Of a stretch of DNA of 64,000 nt, positions 53,476 to 62,821 are shown in pieces. Source of the stretch: Streptomyces sp. SID12488 (GTDB lineage: Bacteria > Actinomycetota > Actinomycetes > Streptomycetales > Streptomycetaceae). Position numbers and translations under genes: made by a program. The DNA lies in NCBI RefSeq assembly GCF_010548275.1, contig NZ_JAAGLT010000026.1, positions 85,364 to 149,363 of the forward strand, read 5' to 3'. The notes beneath the pieces were generated by a model, which was not told the origin of the DNA, searched no databases, and was given only the letters and a program-made list of their open reading frames with translations. Numbering within the stretch: position 1 is the first letter of the stretch; each line of letters opens with the position of its first letter.

Positions 53476-53862
53476 ATGAGAGAAGACAGCATCCAGCGTG
53501 GCAAGTTGTTCCGGCGAGGCGCCCAGGCGCTCGCGGTTCTCGCGTTCGCAGCGGCGATGCCGGCCGTCACTGCCGCACCTGCGGAAGCCGCAGTCTGCTC
53601 CACGTCCTGGAGCAACAAGAGCGACTACAAGGCCGGAGTGTACGGAACGGGTGTGAACTACCGCAGCGGCCCGTACACCAGCTGCGACCCGAACGGACAG
53701 TGGTCGAACATCCAGGTCTACTACCACTGCTGGCGCTATGGCACGAGCGTCAACGGAGAAAACATCTGGTGGCACGTCCGGAGAGAGGGAACCCAGCAGC
53801 AGGGCTGGGTGCTCTCGTCCTACCTGGGCATATGGAGCGACGACCCGGCAGACCAGTGCTAG
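53476..53862 (+). CDS. Small secreted SH3-like protein
   Basis: 128 residues; GGGGAG lies 4-5 nt before the ATG. A signal peptide with an RR-containing start (FRRGAQALAVLAFAAAMP) is cleaved near AEAA. The mature part has four Cys (probably two disulfides) and the pattern VNYRSGPYTSCDPNG, then WWHVRREGTQQQGWVLSSYL, of extracellular bacterial SH3 domains. These often bind the cell wall; function unknown. It appears intact amid gene debris. Confidence 0.85.
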   Translation: MREDSIQRGKLFRRGAQALAVLAFAAAMPAVTAAPAEAAVCSTSWSNKSDYKAGVYGTGVNYRSGPYTSCDPNGQWSNIQVYYHCWRYGTSVNGENIWWHVRREGTQQQGWVLSSYLGIWSDDPADQC

Positions 53863-54290
53863 ACGGCGAGCAGCCTCACGAGGGGGCTCGCTGTCACTAC
53901 AGATGATCAAGGTCTGTCTTTCCCAGAGGACCAGTCCCCAGGGGAAGGCCAGCGAAGTGTCGGGACGGCAGCGGCTCCCGCAACGGGTGCCGTCCCAAGG
54001 CGGTGAGTACGGAGATCGGGCAGGGCCGACCGGAGCGCGCCGCACCAGCCACCGAGCGGGCCCGGGCGAAGCCTGCTGCACCTGCACGTGGATGCCTGAC
54101 GGGGCGCGGGTTTGCCGGCACCGTGGTGCCGGACCCGACCTCGGAGGCCAGCCAGGCTGAGCCGTCTCGGAGGGACGCCCTTTGTACGGAGGCCGTTGAG
54201 CGGGGCCGGCGGGCCCGGACGACGGTGGGCGGAGCGTGGGGTGGGCGGCTCGATGCCGTCCACCCCACTGCCCAGCGGCCGGGGTCCGGG

Positions 54291-54634
54291 GCCGGCCCGG
54301 CGCCGACGATCAGCACCTTCTTGCCGGGGCGGCGCGAGCGGGGCAGACCGTTGTTCAGGAGGATGTCGGCGTAGCGCGGTACGAACGGCTGGTCCTCGTC
54401 GTCCCGTACGAGGATGGCCCGGGCGACCGTCAGGCAGGCACCCCAGTCGGCGACCGCGGTGGCGGGGGCGGCCTGCGCGGTCCTGGCGGAGGTGGCGGCG
54501 ACCGTCAGCCCGCCGGCTCCGGCGACGGCGGCCTCGCCGACGATGACGATACGACGGGAGGGCGCCGGTGCGTGCCCGCCGGGGGTACCGGGAGCTTCAG
54601 GGGTTTCGGAGCTGGCATCGAGATCCATGATCAT
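54291..54634 (-). pseudogene. Flavin amine oxidase (L-amino-acid oxidase-like), N-terminal relic
   Basis: From ATG 54634/54628 the frame gives a Tat-like leader (PSRRIVIVGEAAVAGAGG), a pre-FAD helix (LTVARAILVRDDEDQPFVPR, YADILLNNGLPRSRRPGKK) and the start of the FAD-binding strand VLIVGAGPA, then homology ends abruptly at about 54291. The bulk of the oxidase (over 400 residues) is absent. The longer open frame downstream is not homologous. Confidence 0.75.
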
Positions 54635-55038
54635 GACCCAACTCTTGCCGCCCGCCCGGGCCCGAACGGCCAGAATGCACCCGCGCGGGAAAGTACCACC
54701 CGGACGTGCGTCGCGCGCCGCCCCGTGCTGGCGAACTGAGTTTTGTACGGGCGGTATTCGTACCGAGCAGGCGAGCGCCGCACTGGCTGCACCGCCGATG
54801 TTCCTCCTGGCCATGCGCCAGGCTTCTCCCGTCCGGCGGGGCCCAGGGGACCTCACCCGGCTGATAGTTCTACGACCGCACCGGGACGAGGTCGCCGACC
54901 TCATCGAGCAGCGGTTCGTGGGCGCGCGCGGTGTCTGCGGCAGAGTTTTGGCAATGCGGATTCGCTCGTCCGAGTGGTCCGTGTCGTGGGTTCACCGGCA
55001 TTTGCATGCCGACGTCATATATGGAGCAGCATCTGCGC

Positions 55039-55800
55039 ATGGAGAATCCTGCATGCGATGGGACACCGTCGGCGGAGGGGATTTCGTCGCGACCTGAGGT
55101 CGTCTTTTCGGCGGACTTCGCGTCTACCCGGCAATGGGTGGCAGGGCGTTCGTGGGCGTATCCGAACGGCGGACCGGTCAATCCCGGTGACAACAAGCTG
55201 GATCACCTGACGGCGGACCCCGCGTACAGCCGATCGGGCACCTTCCGTGCCACCGTCCGCAAGGACGGCCGATGGGACACGGGCCTGCTCACGACGGAGG
55301 GGAGCGAGGAGGCCTTCACCGTCCGTGCCGGGGATGTGCTCGAGGCGCGGGTCAGACTGCCGTACGAGGCCGGGGCCTGGCCGGCCATCTGGACCTGGCG
55401 GGACGGCGACCAGGAGATCGATGTCTTCGAGTACCACCCCGACAACCCCGACCTTCTGGAGCTGACCAACCATGTCCGCGGCGGCAACATCTACTACCGT
55501 GACGCCGCTATCGGCCCGGGCGCGTGGGTCGACCTTCGCGTTGAGTTCGGCCCGAGGTCCGTGATCTGGTGGGTGAACGGCAGCCGGGTATTCGCCGACC
55601 GCCAAGGTGTGGGACGTGCCTGGCACGCCTACCTCATCGTCAACCTGTCGGTGTCCGCGGGCCGCTATCACCCGCCACCGCCTCCCCACGTCAAGGAGAT
55701 GTCGTACGAGGTCCAGCACCTCGTGGTGCGGCGGCCAGTCGCGCTTTTGGAGGCACTGTCCGACGAGTCCGAGGCGGTGGACGACAGCGACGGGCCGTGA
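55039..55800 (+). CDS. GH16-like beta-glucanase-type protein without signal peptide
   Basis: 253 residues. ATG 55039 has GGAG 12 nt upstream; an ATG at 55021 is also possible. A concanavalin-like sandwich is indicated by VVFSADFASTRQWV, YEAGAWPAIWTW and the catalytic stretch QEIDVFEYHPD, which fits the GH16 ExDxxE pattern with both Glu about residues 126-131. GH16 enzymes cut beta-1,3/1,4-glucans and galactans. No export signal is seen, and the last 20 residues are acidic. It may have lost its leader when the debris region formed, or it may act inside the cell. Confidence 0.75.
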   Translation: MENPACDGTPSAEGISSRPEVVFSADFASTRQWVAGRSWAYPNGGPVNPGDNKLDHLTADPAYSRSGTFRATVRKDGRWDTGLLTTEGSEEAFTVRAGDVLEARVRLPYEAGAWPAIWTWRDGDQEIDVFEYHPDNPDLLELTNHVRGGNIYYRDAAIGPGAWVDLRVEFGPRSVIWWVNGSRVFADRQGVGRAWHAYLIVNLSVSAGRYHPPPPPHVKEMSYEVQHLVVRRPVALLEALSDESEAVDDSDGP

Positions 55801-55968
55801 GCCTGTGGACGACGGCGATATTCCGCAGGCCAGAAGCGGCCAACATGGGGGCTGTTACTTACTTTCGGGTGACGGCCTGCGCGGCGCCGGGGGTGGCGCG
55901 GTGTGGCGGCTGCGGGCCCTGGTCCAACTTCTGCGTCGGCGCGGGATCGTGGCGGGTCGTCAACCTCG

Positions 55969-56160
55969 GGCATCGTGCGGGAGGTGGTGGGCTGGTACAA
56001 CGCTCAGATTGTCGCGGAGCGTCGCGCACCGGTGCGCGACGATGTACGGATCGATGAGCTGAAGGCCGGCCGTGAGGCCGCGCTCGCCGACCAGGCGCGG
56101 CTGGCGAGCGCCGATCCGGCGGAGGAGGCCCGGATCGCCGCCTGTAGGGCTCGGAAAGTC
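55969..56160 (+). pseudogene. Conserved helical protein relic
   Basis: REVVGWYNAQIVAERRAPVR followed by IDELKAGREAALADQARLAS has the look of a widespread small actinobacterial coiled-coil protein. The frame breaks at CRARKV, where the transposase end begins, and no proper start is visible. Confidence 0.45.
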
Positions 56161-56171
56161 ATCGCCTCAGG

Positions 56172-57045
56172 TCATTCGGCGTATCTGTACTCGTTGATGG
56201 TGCCGCCGAGGACTCGGGTGCGTAGGAGCCTTCGGTCGTCGAGGTCGTGGACTGGGGCGGGCTGCTCGACAGCATCGGGTGGTCTCTGGCCCCGGGCCCG
56301 ATGAGGCCGGTGGCCGTTGTAGTGGTCTTGATATTCGGCCAGAACCCGCCGCGCGTGAGCCTCGTTCAGCACCAGGACGTGATCCAACACCTCACGGCGG
56401 ACAGTGCCGATCACCCGCTCGCAGTGCGCGTTCATCCGGGGCACTCGCGGGGCGCTCAGCAGGACGTCCATGTCCTCGGCCTCGAAGACCGCATCGAAGG
56501 ACGCGGTGTATTTGGTATCGCGGTCACGCAGGACGAAGCGGAGCGACTCCACACCGGTCCCCAGGTCCGTCGCGAAGTTGCGAGCCTGCTGAGTGGCCCA
56601 CTCGCCGGTCGGGTGCCTGGTGACACCGGTGACGTGCAGCCTCCGGGTGCCGTGCTCAAGGAACGCCATCGCATAGAGGCGCGTACCCAGCACCGTGTCC
56701 ACGTGGAAGAAGTCGGCAGCAATGATCCCTTCAGCCTGGGTGGTGAGGAACTCCCGCCAGCTCGGGCCGGACCGGCGCGGGGCCGGGCCGAGGCCGGCGG
56801 CGTGCAGAATCTCCCAGACCGTGGACGGTCCGATCGGATGCCCCAGACGTGCCAGCTCCCCCTGAATTCGGCGGTGGCCCCACCGCGGATTCTCGCCCGC
56901 CAGCCGCAGCACCAGCTTTTTGAGTGCGGCCGCGGTCGGCGGTCGACCGGTACGGCCACGTCGGGCAGAGTAGTCCCACTTCTTCGCGATCAGCCTGCGG
57001 TGCCACATCAGCAGCGTCCCCGGCGCGACCGTGAACGGTTCCATC
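56172..57045 (-). pseudogene. Integrase-core transposase lacking its N-terminus
   Basis: The rve-type catalytic core is complete: IAADFFHVDTVLG, LRDRDTKYTASF and the Glu in MNAHCERVIGTVRREVLDHV, ending GGTINEYRYAE. Relatives have about 80 more N-terminal residues carrying the helix-turn-helix; here homology begins at VAPGTLLMWHRRLIAKKWD, next to foreign sequence at about 57045. It is a different lineage from the IS copies at 26.7 and 62.8 kb. Confidence 0.8.
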
Positions 57046-57430
57046 GCGGCAGCCGTGCGCGGCTCGTTCGGCGATGTCCGGTTCACCGACCGCACCCGGG
57101 GCAGCGAGTTGTTCGTGAACCCGCTGATGTCCCTGTACTTCGCCTTCGACCTCCCGGGCCTGGCAGCCCGCTGCCTCTACCTGGACCGGATCGAGGACAC
57201 CCATCTCATGCGCCAAGTCCATTCGCGGATCACCGAGTTCCGCGAATCCATAGTCACTCGCCCACCCCGCAGCTTTCCGCACTGATGACCAGGCCGACGG
57301 TGCGCTGCTCGGTGCCCTCGGCGCGTCCGCCTCGGTGCCGCGCCTGGAGCACAGCGTCACCGGGCCCGCGTCGACAGAGACCAGAGCCCTGAACCCGTCC
57401 CGCATCAGGGAGTACGCGGACACCCGGGTC
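57046..57430 (+). pseudogene. Relic of an unidentified protein in two frames
   Basis: 57061-57285 reads GSELFVNPLMSLYFAFDLPG then YLDRIEDTHLMRQVHSRITE, with non-shadow composition; from about 57265 a second frame continues GALLGALGASASVPRLEHSV and NPSRIREYADTRVFTPLV. They may be halves of one gene split by a frameshift, bounded by the transposase on one side and the YihY gene on the other. No family recognised. Confidence 0.35.
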
Positions 57431-57431
57431 T

Positions 57432-58142
57432 TCACACCGCTGGTTGCACGACGACCAAGGCAGGCGGGTGGTCGGGTACGGGTGCTGAGGCGGAGGCGAT
57501 CAGCGGTGAGAAGACGAGACGGGAGAAGATCCGAAGACCGAGCAGCCCGAGCGCCGTCACCAACGCGCCGGGCAGCAGGGCGCTCCAGGCGATCCGCCCG
57601 CCGAGCAGCATCCGTTGCGACCACCAGAAGAACAGGACGGCGCTCAGCGTCGCTGCCAGTGTGCCGGCCGGCGAATGACGCCACAGCGTGGTGGTGGCGG
57701 TCAGGTAGAGGGACCCGACGAGCACGGCGAGCCACAGCACGTGCCGCCATCTGGCATACCAGCGGGCCGGGGGCAGCTCCCAGACCTTCGCGTAGCCGGT
57801 CTGCACCGCCGCCCCGAACGTCAGCCCGAAGACGGCGAGGGCGGCCAGGCCGAAGGCGGTCGTGGTCTGTAGCACCTGGCCGGGCCTCGCGAACAGCTGC
57901 CCTATCTGGTCCCTGGCCGTCCTCGACACACCGAGCCCGTCTCCCAGCCACTGCGCGAACCCCCGCCCGTGCTCCGGATCGGCCGCGGAGACAACGATCA
58001 ACAGGGGCACCAGCGTGAGGAATCCGAGCGCTGCGAAGCCCAGCGACCTCGTCCCGGGCGGCCGACGCCGTCCATGCGGTGCGTACGTGTGCGGTCGGTG
58101 CATCCGCTCGGGGAAGGGGTCTTCGCCGAAGTGCGCTGTCAT
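57432..58142 (-). CDS. YihY/BrkB-family membrane protein, C-terminus replaced
   Basis: 236 residues from ATG 58142. Hydrophobic segments LGFAALGFLTLVPLLIVVSA, TTAFGLAALAVFGLTFGAAV, VLWLAVLVGSLYLTATTTLW, LAATLSAVLFFWWSQRML and LLPGALVTALGLLGLRIFSR match the YihY/ribonuclease-BN-like family. Homology stops after LVFSPLIAS; the last 18 residues (ASAPVPDHPPALVVVQPAV) are foreign and the final helix is missing, so it is probably inactive. The family's role is uncertain (envelope integrity, transport). Confidence 0.75.
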   Translation of the reverse strand: MTAHFGEDPFPERMHRPHTYAPHGRRRPPGTRSLGFAALGFLTLVPLLIVVSAADPEHGRGFAQWLGDGLGVSRTARDQIGQLFARPGQVLQTTTAFGLAALAVFGLTFGAAVQTGYAKVWELPPARWYARWRHVLWLAVLVGSLYLTATTTLWRHSPAGTLAATLSAVLFFWWSQRMLLGGRIAWSALLPGALVTALGLLGLRIFSRLVFSPLIASASAPVPDHPPALVVVQPAV

Positions 58143-58159
58143 CAAGGACCGGGTCCTTG
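58143..58159. promoter_or_regulatory. Palindrome at the YihY start
   Basis: CAAGGACC, G, GGTCCTTG: perfect 8-bp arms directly before the ATG, overlapping the ribosome site. It could hide the site in a hairpin or bind a regulator. Confidence 0.35.
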
Positions 58160-58215
58160 GTGACAGCGCACCGACGATCACCGGCTGCCTGACCGACCGG
58201 TCAGGGCGTCACCCG

Positions 58216-60459
58216 CTAGGAGCAGTTGAAGGCGCCCCGTGCTTGGTACTGGGCGATACCGTAGGGGAGCACGATCTTGAGGCATCCGCCCCACGCGTAG
58301 TAGCGAGTGGCCTTGCCTGACAGGTACGAGGAGTACCAGTGGAGGGCTCTGCAGATGGCGCCCGCCAGTCCCGGGATCATCGTGCAGGCCTCGAAGAGGG
58401 TATTGGCGATCCACCCCGCGTTCCTTGCGCTGGCCGTCTCACCGCGGTTGAGGTAGAGCGTGCCCTTGTAGCAGAACTTCCAGACGCACGACCATTTCCA
58501 CCTGGGGTCGGCCACCACGGGAAACGTCGGCGAGACGGTGGTTCCCGAGGCGTCCGTGACGGGGGTGAGATCCACGTGGAGAGTCAGCGTGCTGCCGTTG
58601 ACGGTGTAGGTGGCGGGCCAGCTGACGCCGGCCGCGTCGGTGGCCCAGGGCTCCTCGATGACGCCCAGCGGCTGGGCGTCGGTGCTGCCGTCGGCGTCGG
58701 TGACGTCCTGGACGATGTCGACGGTCCCGTCACCGTCATCGCCGGTGACCATGCGGACGCCGGCGGGCAGGGTCACCGGGAAGTCGTAGGAGGTTGGCGA
58801 GGAGCTGCTGTCCAGGGTGACAAGGGCCCGGAAGCCGCCGTCGTCGGTGGGCTGGACCGCGGTGGAGTATCCGCTCTGTGAACCGGGGTAGACGACGGTG
58901 CCGGTCGTCGACCGGGTTCCGGTCCCGGTCGCGGGGAGCCCCACGTTGATGGTTCCGTACGTGCCGGTCAGGGATACGCCCGAGGATGCCGTCTTGGGCA
59001 CTTCGACCGTGTTGGTTCCCATGTCGTCCGTGCACGAGGAAACGGCGACGTTGCCGGTGTCGCTGGTGGTCTGCTGGTTGATGTCGCTGACCCCGGTGAC
59101 GTTCTCGACGGTAGCGGCAGTCGTGCCGCCGGCCGAGGTGGCCGTCGTGTCCGGGCTCCCGAAGTAGGCGTAGGCGTCGACGGAGACGGTGACGGCGGAG
59201 GAACCGGTGTTGGTGAGGACCACTTGACCGGAGCAGCCGACACGGGCGGTGGTGAAGGTGCTGATCGGGGCGTTCGCGTGGTAGGCGACGGTGTTGAAGC
59301 CGGTGTCGGTCAGTCCGGCCGACGAGACGGTGATGACGCCCGCGCCGGCGCTGTCGGCGGTGAGGTTGAGACCGACCGCCGCCGGTTTGGACGTGGGGAT
59401 GCCGCCCTGCCCGAGGACAGGCAGGGTGTAGTCGTCCCCGGCGGGGATGCTGACGGTGTCGGCGATGCGCGAGGGGGTGAGGGCGTGCACCAGCGCGCCG
59501 GTGGTGCTGGCGGTACCGCTGGTGAAGTAGCCGGTCACGGCGACGGAGATGGTGACCGGGTTGAAGCCGAAGTTGTTGATGTTCACGACACCGGCACCCG
59601 CCGAGTCCAGCAGCGTGTTGGCGCCGATCTTGGCGATGGCGAAGTTCTGCTCGATCGTCTCGGCTGCGTAGTCGAGTGTGGCGTCGGCGGGAGTGATGTC
59701 GCCGGCACCGTAGACGCGGACGGTTCCGGTCCCGGTGCTGAGTGCGGAGACAGAGACGCTGACCGCCTGAACGCCGGAGGAGGGGACCGGGCCTTGGCCG
59801 AGCGGCGTCATCCGGTAGGTGGAGTTCGCGGCCACCGTCACGTTGCTGAGGATCTGGGTGGGGGCGACCGGCACGTAGGTGCCTCCCACCGTCGATCCCG
59901 CGGTGGTGAGTGTGTAGCCCTGGTCGTCGAGGTAGACCTTTACCGCGCCGGAGCCGGTGTTGACCAGCTTGATCCTGCCGTCCGCGCCGACCTTGGTGAT
60001 CACCAGGTTGGCCTGGTAGTTGTCCGTGCCGTAGCTCATCGCCGTGCCGGCCGGCTCGGTGTCGTCGGTCGAGTACACCTTCAGCGCCCCGGTCGTCGAC
60101 CTGCCTTCGGCGCCTATGTTCAGTGCGACCGAGGCGAGGTTGGACGAGGGCAGCCAGCCCTTTCCGGCGAGTGTGACAGTGACCGTGGTGTTGCCCGCGA
60201 CCTCCACGTTGTCCATGATCCGCCCACGGACCATGTGCCACTGACCGGCGGCGGCGCTGGTGGCGGTGGGGCCGACGGCGCTGGTGGTGGTGGTCGCGGC
60301 GGTCGCGGTGACAGGCACCGACAAGGGCACCAGCATGGCCCCCAGCACGCCGGCTGCGGCGACCATCCCGGTCAGGCCGTGACGGGGGGTGCGGGGGCGA
60401 ACAGGTCTGATCCTTCCGGCGGCGGCGTGCGCCCACCGTCGAACATGACGGAACATCAT
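58216..60459 (-). CDS. Large secreted protein with repeated beta domains and a distinct C-terminal module
   Basis: 747 residues. ATG 60459 has AAAGGAG 8 nt upstream. Signal TGMVAAAGVLGAMLVPLSVP. About residues 70-455 hold three repeats of about 130 residues with the pattern PLGQGPVPSSGVQAVSVSVS ... GAGVVNINNFGFNPVTISVA, the Thr/Val/Gly-rich extracellular repeat common in actinobacterial surface proteins. Residues 470-640 are a further beta region (FPVTLPAGVRMVTGDDGDG). The last 90 (WKFCYKGTLYLNRGETASAR, then GLAGAICRALHWYSSYLSGK) are Cys-containing and amphipathic, like C-terminal modules of secreted Streptomyces proteins of unknown function. Transcribed in the same direction as the protease gene, 143 nt downstream of it. 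Confidence 0.8.
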   Translation of the reverse strand: MMFRHVRRWAHAAAGRIRPVRPRTPRHGLTGMVAAAGVLGAMLVPLSVPVTATAATTTTSAVGPTATSAAAGQWHMVRGRIMDNVEVAGNTTVTVTLAGKGWLPSSNLASVALNIGAEGRSTTGALKVYSTDDTEPAGTAMSYGTDNYQANLVITKVGADGRIKLVNTGSGAVKVYLDDQGYTLTTAGSTVGGTYVPVAPTQILSNVTVAANSTYRMTPLGQGPVPSSGVQAVSVSVSALSTGTGTVRVYGAGDITPADATLDYAAETIEQNFAIAKIGANTLLDSAGAGVVNINNFGFNPVTISVAVTGYFTSGTASTTGALVHALTPSRIADTVSIPAGDDYTLPVLGQGGIPTSKPAAVGLNLTADSAGAGVITVSSAGLTDTGFNTVAYHANAPISTFTTARVGCSGQVVLTNTGSSAVTVSVDAYAYFGSPDTTATSAGGTTAATVENVTGVSDINQQTTSDTGNVAVSSCTDDMGTNTVEVPKTASSGVSLTGTYGTINVGLPATGTGTRSTTGTVVYPGSQSGYSTAVQPTDDGGFRALVTLDSSSSPTSYDFPVTLPAGVRMVTGDDGDGTVDIVQDVTDADGSTDAQPLGVIEEPWATDAAGVSWPATYTVNGSTLTLHVDLTPVTDASGTTVSPTFPVVADPRWKWSCVWKFCYKGTLYLNRGETASARNAGWIANTLFEACTMIPGLAGAICRALHWYSSYLSGKATRYYAWGGCLKIVLPYGIAQYQARGAFNCS

Positions 60460-60602
60460 ACGAGCTCCTTTGTTGTGGCAGGGCCGATCTCGTGACGTGG
60501 ACCTGCGGGTCCTGGATCCGGCGCGGGCCGGCGGCGGCGACCGTGAGGCGCGGAAGGGACGCCCTCGGAGGGATCAGTCACCCGGTCGCCCGGTGCGGAT
60601 GG

Positions 60603-61928
60603 TCAGGGCGTGAGGTTCTGGACCGTGTCGTAGAGGAGTTGGTCGTTGTCCTCGAAGTGCGGGGCGATCATCCAGACGCCCTCGCCCTCCACGAAGTTCG
60701 GGTACTTGGTCGAGCTCACCCCGACCTGGGTGCCGGTGCCGGTGACCGGGTCGAAGTTCTGGAACCAGGGGCCGCCACTTGCGCCGCCCGTCATATTGCA
60801 GGTCATCTCGTAGTCGGTCTTGAGGATGAAGTCCTTCCAGGTGCTGCCGTTGCACTCGACGAGTTGGCGCCCGTCGTAGCGGTAGCGCGATATCTCACGG
60901 GTGGGGTCTGTCTGACCCGGTGCCGGAACAGGGGTGCTGACCTTGTCCCAGCTACCCGCGTTGGGGTAGCCGAAGGCGAACATGGTCTGGTTGTAGGGCT
61001 GGTTGAAGGCCACGGGCTGAGAGCCCACTACATCGGTCAGGCGCACGCCGGGTCTGGTCGGGTCGGCGACGGTGAGCGCCGAGACGTCGTAGTTGAAGTT
61101 GGACAGGTTGACCGTGTTGGGGTTCAGCGTGGTGAAGTCGTTCCACTGCGCGGTGGTGTACGCGGTGGTCGCCGGCCAGAGGCCGTAGGGAGCCTGGGCC
61201 AGGCCGACCTTTGTGCCGTCGTAGCCGGGAATGAACATCCAGGCGTCGTCCGTAGCGCTGACCGAGCCCTTCTGGATGGTGCCGGCGAGTGAGCCGAGCG
61301 CGACCACGGCCAGCGGATTGGACACGCAGTGGCCCGCCGACAGGATGGTGCTGCCGTTGGCGCTGTCCACCGCGTTCGCCGTGCACTCGGTGGGGTAGGC
61401 CACGGTGCGGACCGTGGTGGTGGTCCCGTCCGCGACGGCGGTCACCGTCGTGCTGTCCTTGAAGATGTGCTGCGCGGTGGTGCCGGCCGGTACATAGGCT
61501 CCGGCGGAGTCGACATGGAACCACTGAGTCGAGTCGACCGCGCCGATCGCGTCCTCCGGCCGGCTGGGCCGGGTGGCGGCCGGCCAGGCCAGCGTCTGGC
61601 GGTAGTACAGTCGCCCGACTGTCGTGTGCACCGCACCGGGACGGCTCCAGATGCGGCCCTCGTCCAGATTGCTGTAGTTGGGGCCGTCGACGCCGTAGTC
61701 CGTGTTGTTGGCGTTCCACTGGGCCATGCCCTCGCTGGTCCAGTACGCGATCACGGCGTTCTGCCGGTCGGTGCCGGTGGCCCAGGACGCCTGGTTGACC
61801 GCGACCGGCGGTCGCACCGGGTCCACGCCGGTGGCGTCCGCCTGCACTCCTCCGGCACCGGCCCCCAGCGCACCGAGCACGAGTGCGGCCGCCCCGAGCG
61901 CTCTGATCATTCCTTGCGTTCTTCGCAT
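60603..61928 (-). CDS. Secreted trypsin-like serine protease (S1)
   Basis: 441 residues. GGGGAG is 7 nt before ATG 61928. Signal MIRALGAAALVLGALGAG. The catalytic His is in ILSAGHCVSN (about 197), the Asp probably in NYDVSALTV (about 285) and Ser in CNMTGGASGGPWF (about 383). A pro-region of about 150 residues precedes the catalytic domain. Cys pairs around the His and Ser loops are kept. Likely degrades extracellular protein; it has no lectin domain, unlike the hydrolases upstream. Confidence 0.9.
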   Translation of the reverse strand: MRRTQGMIRALGAAALVLGALGAGAGGVQADATGVDPVRPPVAVNQASWATGTDRQNAVIAYWTSEGMAQWNANNTDYGVDGPNYSNLDEGRIWSRPGAVHTTVGRLYYRQTLAWPAATRPSRPEDAIGAVDSTQWFHVDSAGAYVPAGTTAQHIFKDSTTVTAVADGTTTTVRTVAYPTECTANAVDSANGSTILSAGHCVSNPLAVVALGSLAGTIQKGSVSATDDAWMFIPGYDGTKVGLAQAPYGLWPATTAYTTAQWNDFTTLNPNTVNLSNFNYDVSALTVADPTRPGVRLTDVVGSQPVAFNQPYNQTMFAFGYPNAGSWDKVSTPVPAPGQTDPTREISRYRYDGRQLVECNGSTWKDFILKTDYEMTCNMTGGASGGPWFQNFDPVTGTGTQVGVSSTKYPNFVEGEGVWMIAPHFEDNDQLLYDTVQNLTP

Positions 61929-62127
61929 GGAGAACTCCCCGAATCTGCCGAGCGATGGCTGACCGGCGCCCCGATTGCCAGCCCCCTCTGCGAGGCTCGA
62001 TGACTTCCCGCGTACACCGGCGCATTCGATTGAAAGCTAGCTGGAGGGGCCATTTCCCTCGTCCAACCATGGGTTGAACTGCGCCTGCAACCAGGGTAGT
62101 TGGCGGTGTACAACCAGGGGTGTAGCT

Positions 62128-62430
62128 GTGCTTGAGAGCCGGGTGGAGTGTTTGCTCCTGGCCTGGGCTCGGAGGATGTTCGCGCAGCGCACGTTGAGCG
62201 GGGCGGTTCGCCGGGCCTTCGCGCAGGTGGCAGACATTGTCTACGCGGTGATGTCGGTCTGGATCTCGAGCACGATGCTGCGCAACTGGCCCAACTCGCA
62301 GGGCTACTGGCGGCAAGTCGACGTATGAGCCTACGTGCTGATCGCCCTGGTCTACCTCCCGCTGGCCGTGCGCCGCCGGGCTCCCCTGACCGTGCTCGTC
62401 AGTACGGCAGCCTGCACGCTGTGCTATTGG
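62128..62430 (+). pseudogene. Sensor histidine kinase N-terminal relic with in-frame TGA
   Basis: RRAFAQVADIVYAVMSVWIS, then after a TGA at the position of a probable Trp codon the frame resumes AYVLIALVYLPLAVRRRAPL, then TVLVSTAACTLCYWW. This is the membrane part seen in NarL-type histidine kinases (paired helices around a RRRAPL loop). No kinase domain follows; homology ends at about 62430 against the AbiEi relic. Confidence 0.6.
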
Positions 62431-62700
62431 TGGCGCATCGCGTCGACGACGCTCCGGGCTGTGTTGTACACGGGGACGGTCTCTCGTGGGGCTGCTTGGA
62501 ACCGTTCGACACCGAGGGTGAAGGTCTTCGAGGTGTACTGCGCCACTACGGTCGGCGGGTAGGAAATCGTGGGGCGGCGTGAATCGCGCGGCACGGCGAT
62601 GTGTACCGCTGCAGGGATGTCGTCGATCAGCTCGTGCAGGGCCAGTGCGGACTCACCGCACACGACGGCGCGAGGAGCCCGCGCACACGGCCAGCAGATC
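62424..62700 (-). pseudogene. AbiEi-type antitoxin/regulator fragment
   Basis: Minus-strand frame: RAPRAVVCGESALALHELID, then VHIAVPRDSRRPTISYPPTV and VPVYNTARSVVDAMRH match the middle of AbiEi-family proteins (type IV toxin-antitoxin antitoxins and relatives). The N-terminal winged helix and C-terminus are missing; the fragment lies between the kinase relic and the IS. No toxin partner is visible. Confidence 0.65.
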
Positions 62701-62821
62701 CGCGTGCGCGGGCTCCGGTGCGTCTGCTCGCCGGTAGACCCCCGCGGGAGAGTTCGTCTCTCTCGCCTTCCGTGACCAAGTACGCCAGATCGCGGGGGAG
62801 AGCAGGGCCTGACGTTGCCTT

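Noticed and set aside
53897..54904. Full 335-codon minus-strand frame as an amine oxidase
   Set aside because: Only 54291-54634 is homologous; the rest is out-of-family sequence fused by deletion.
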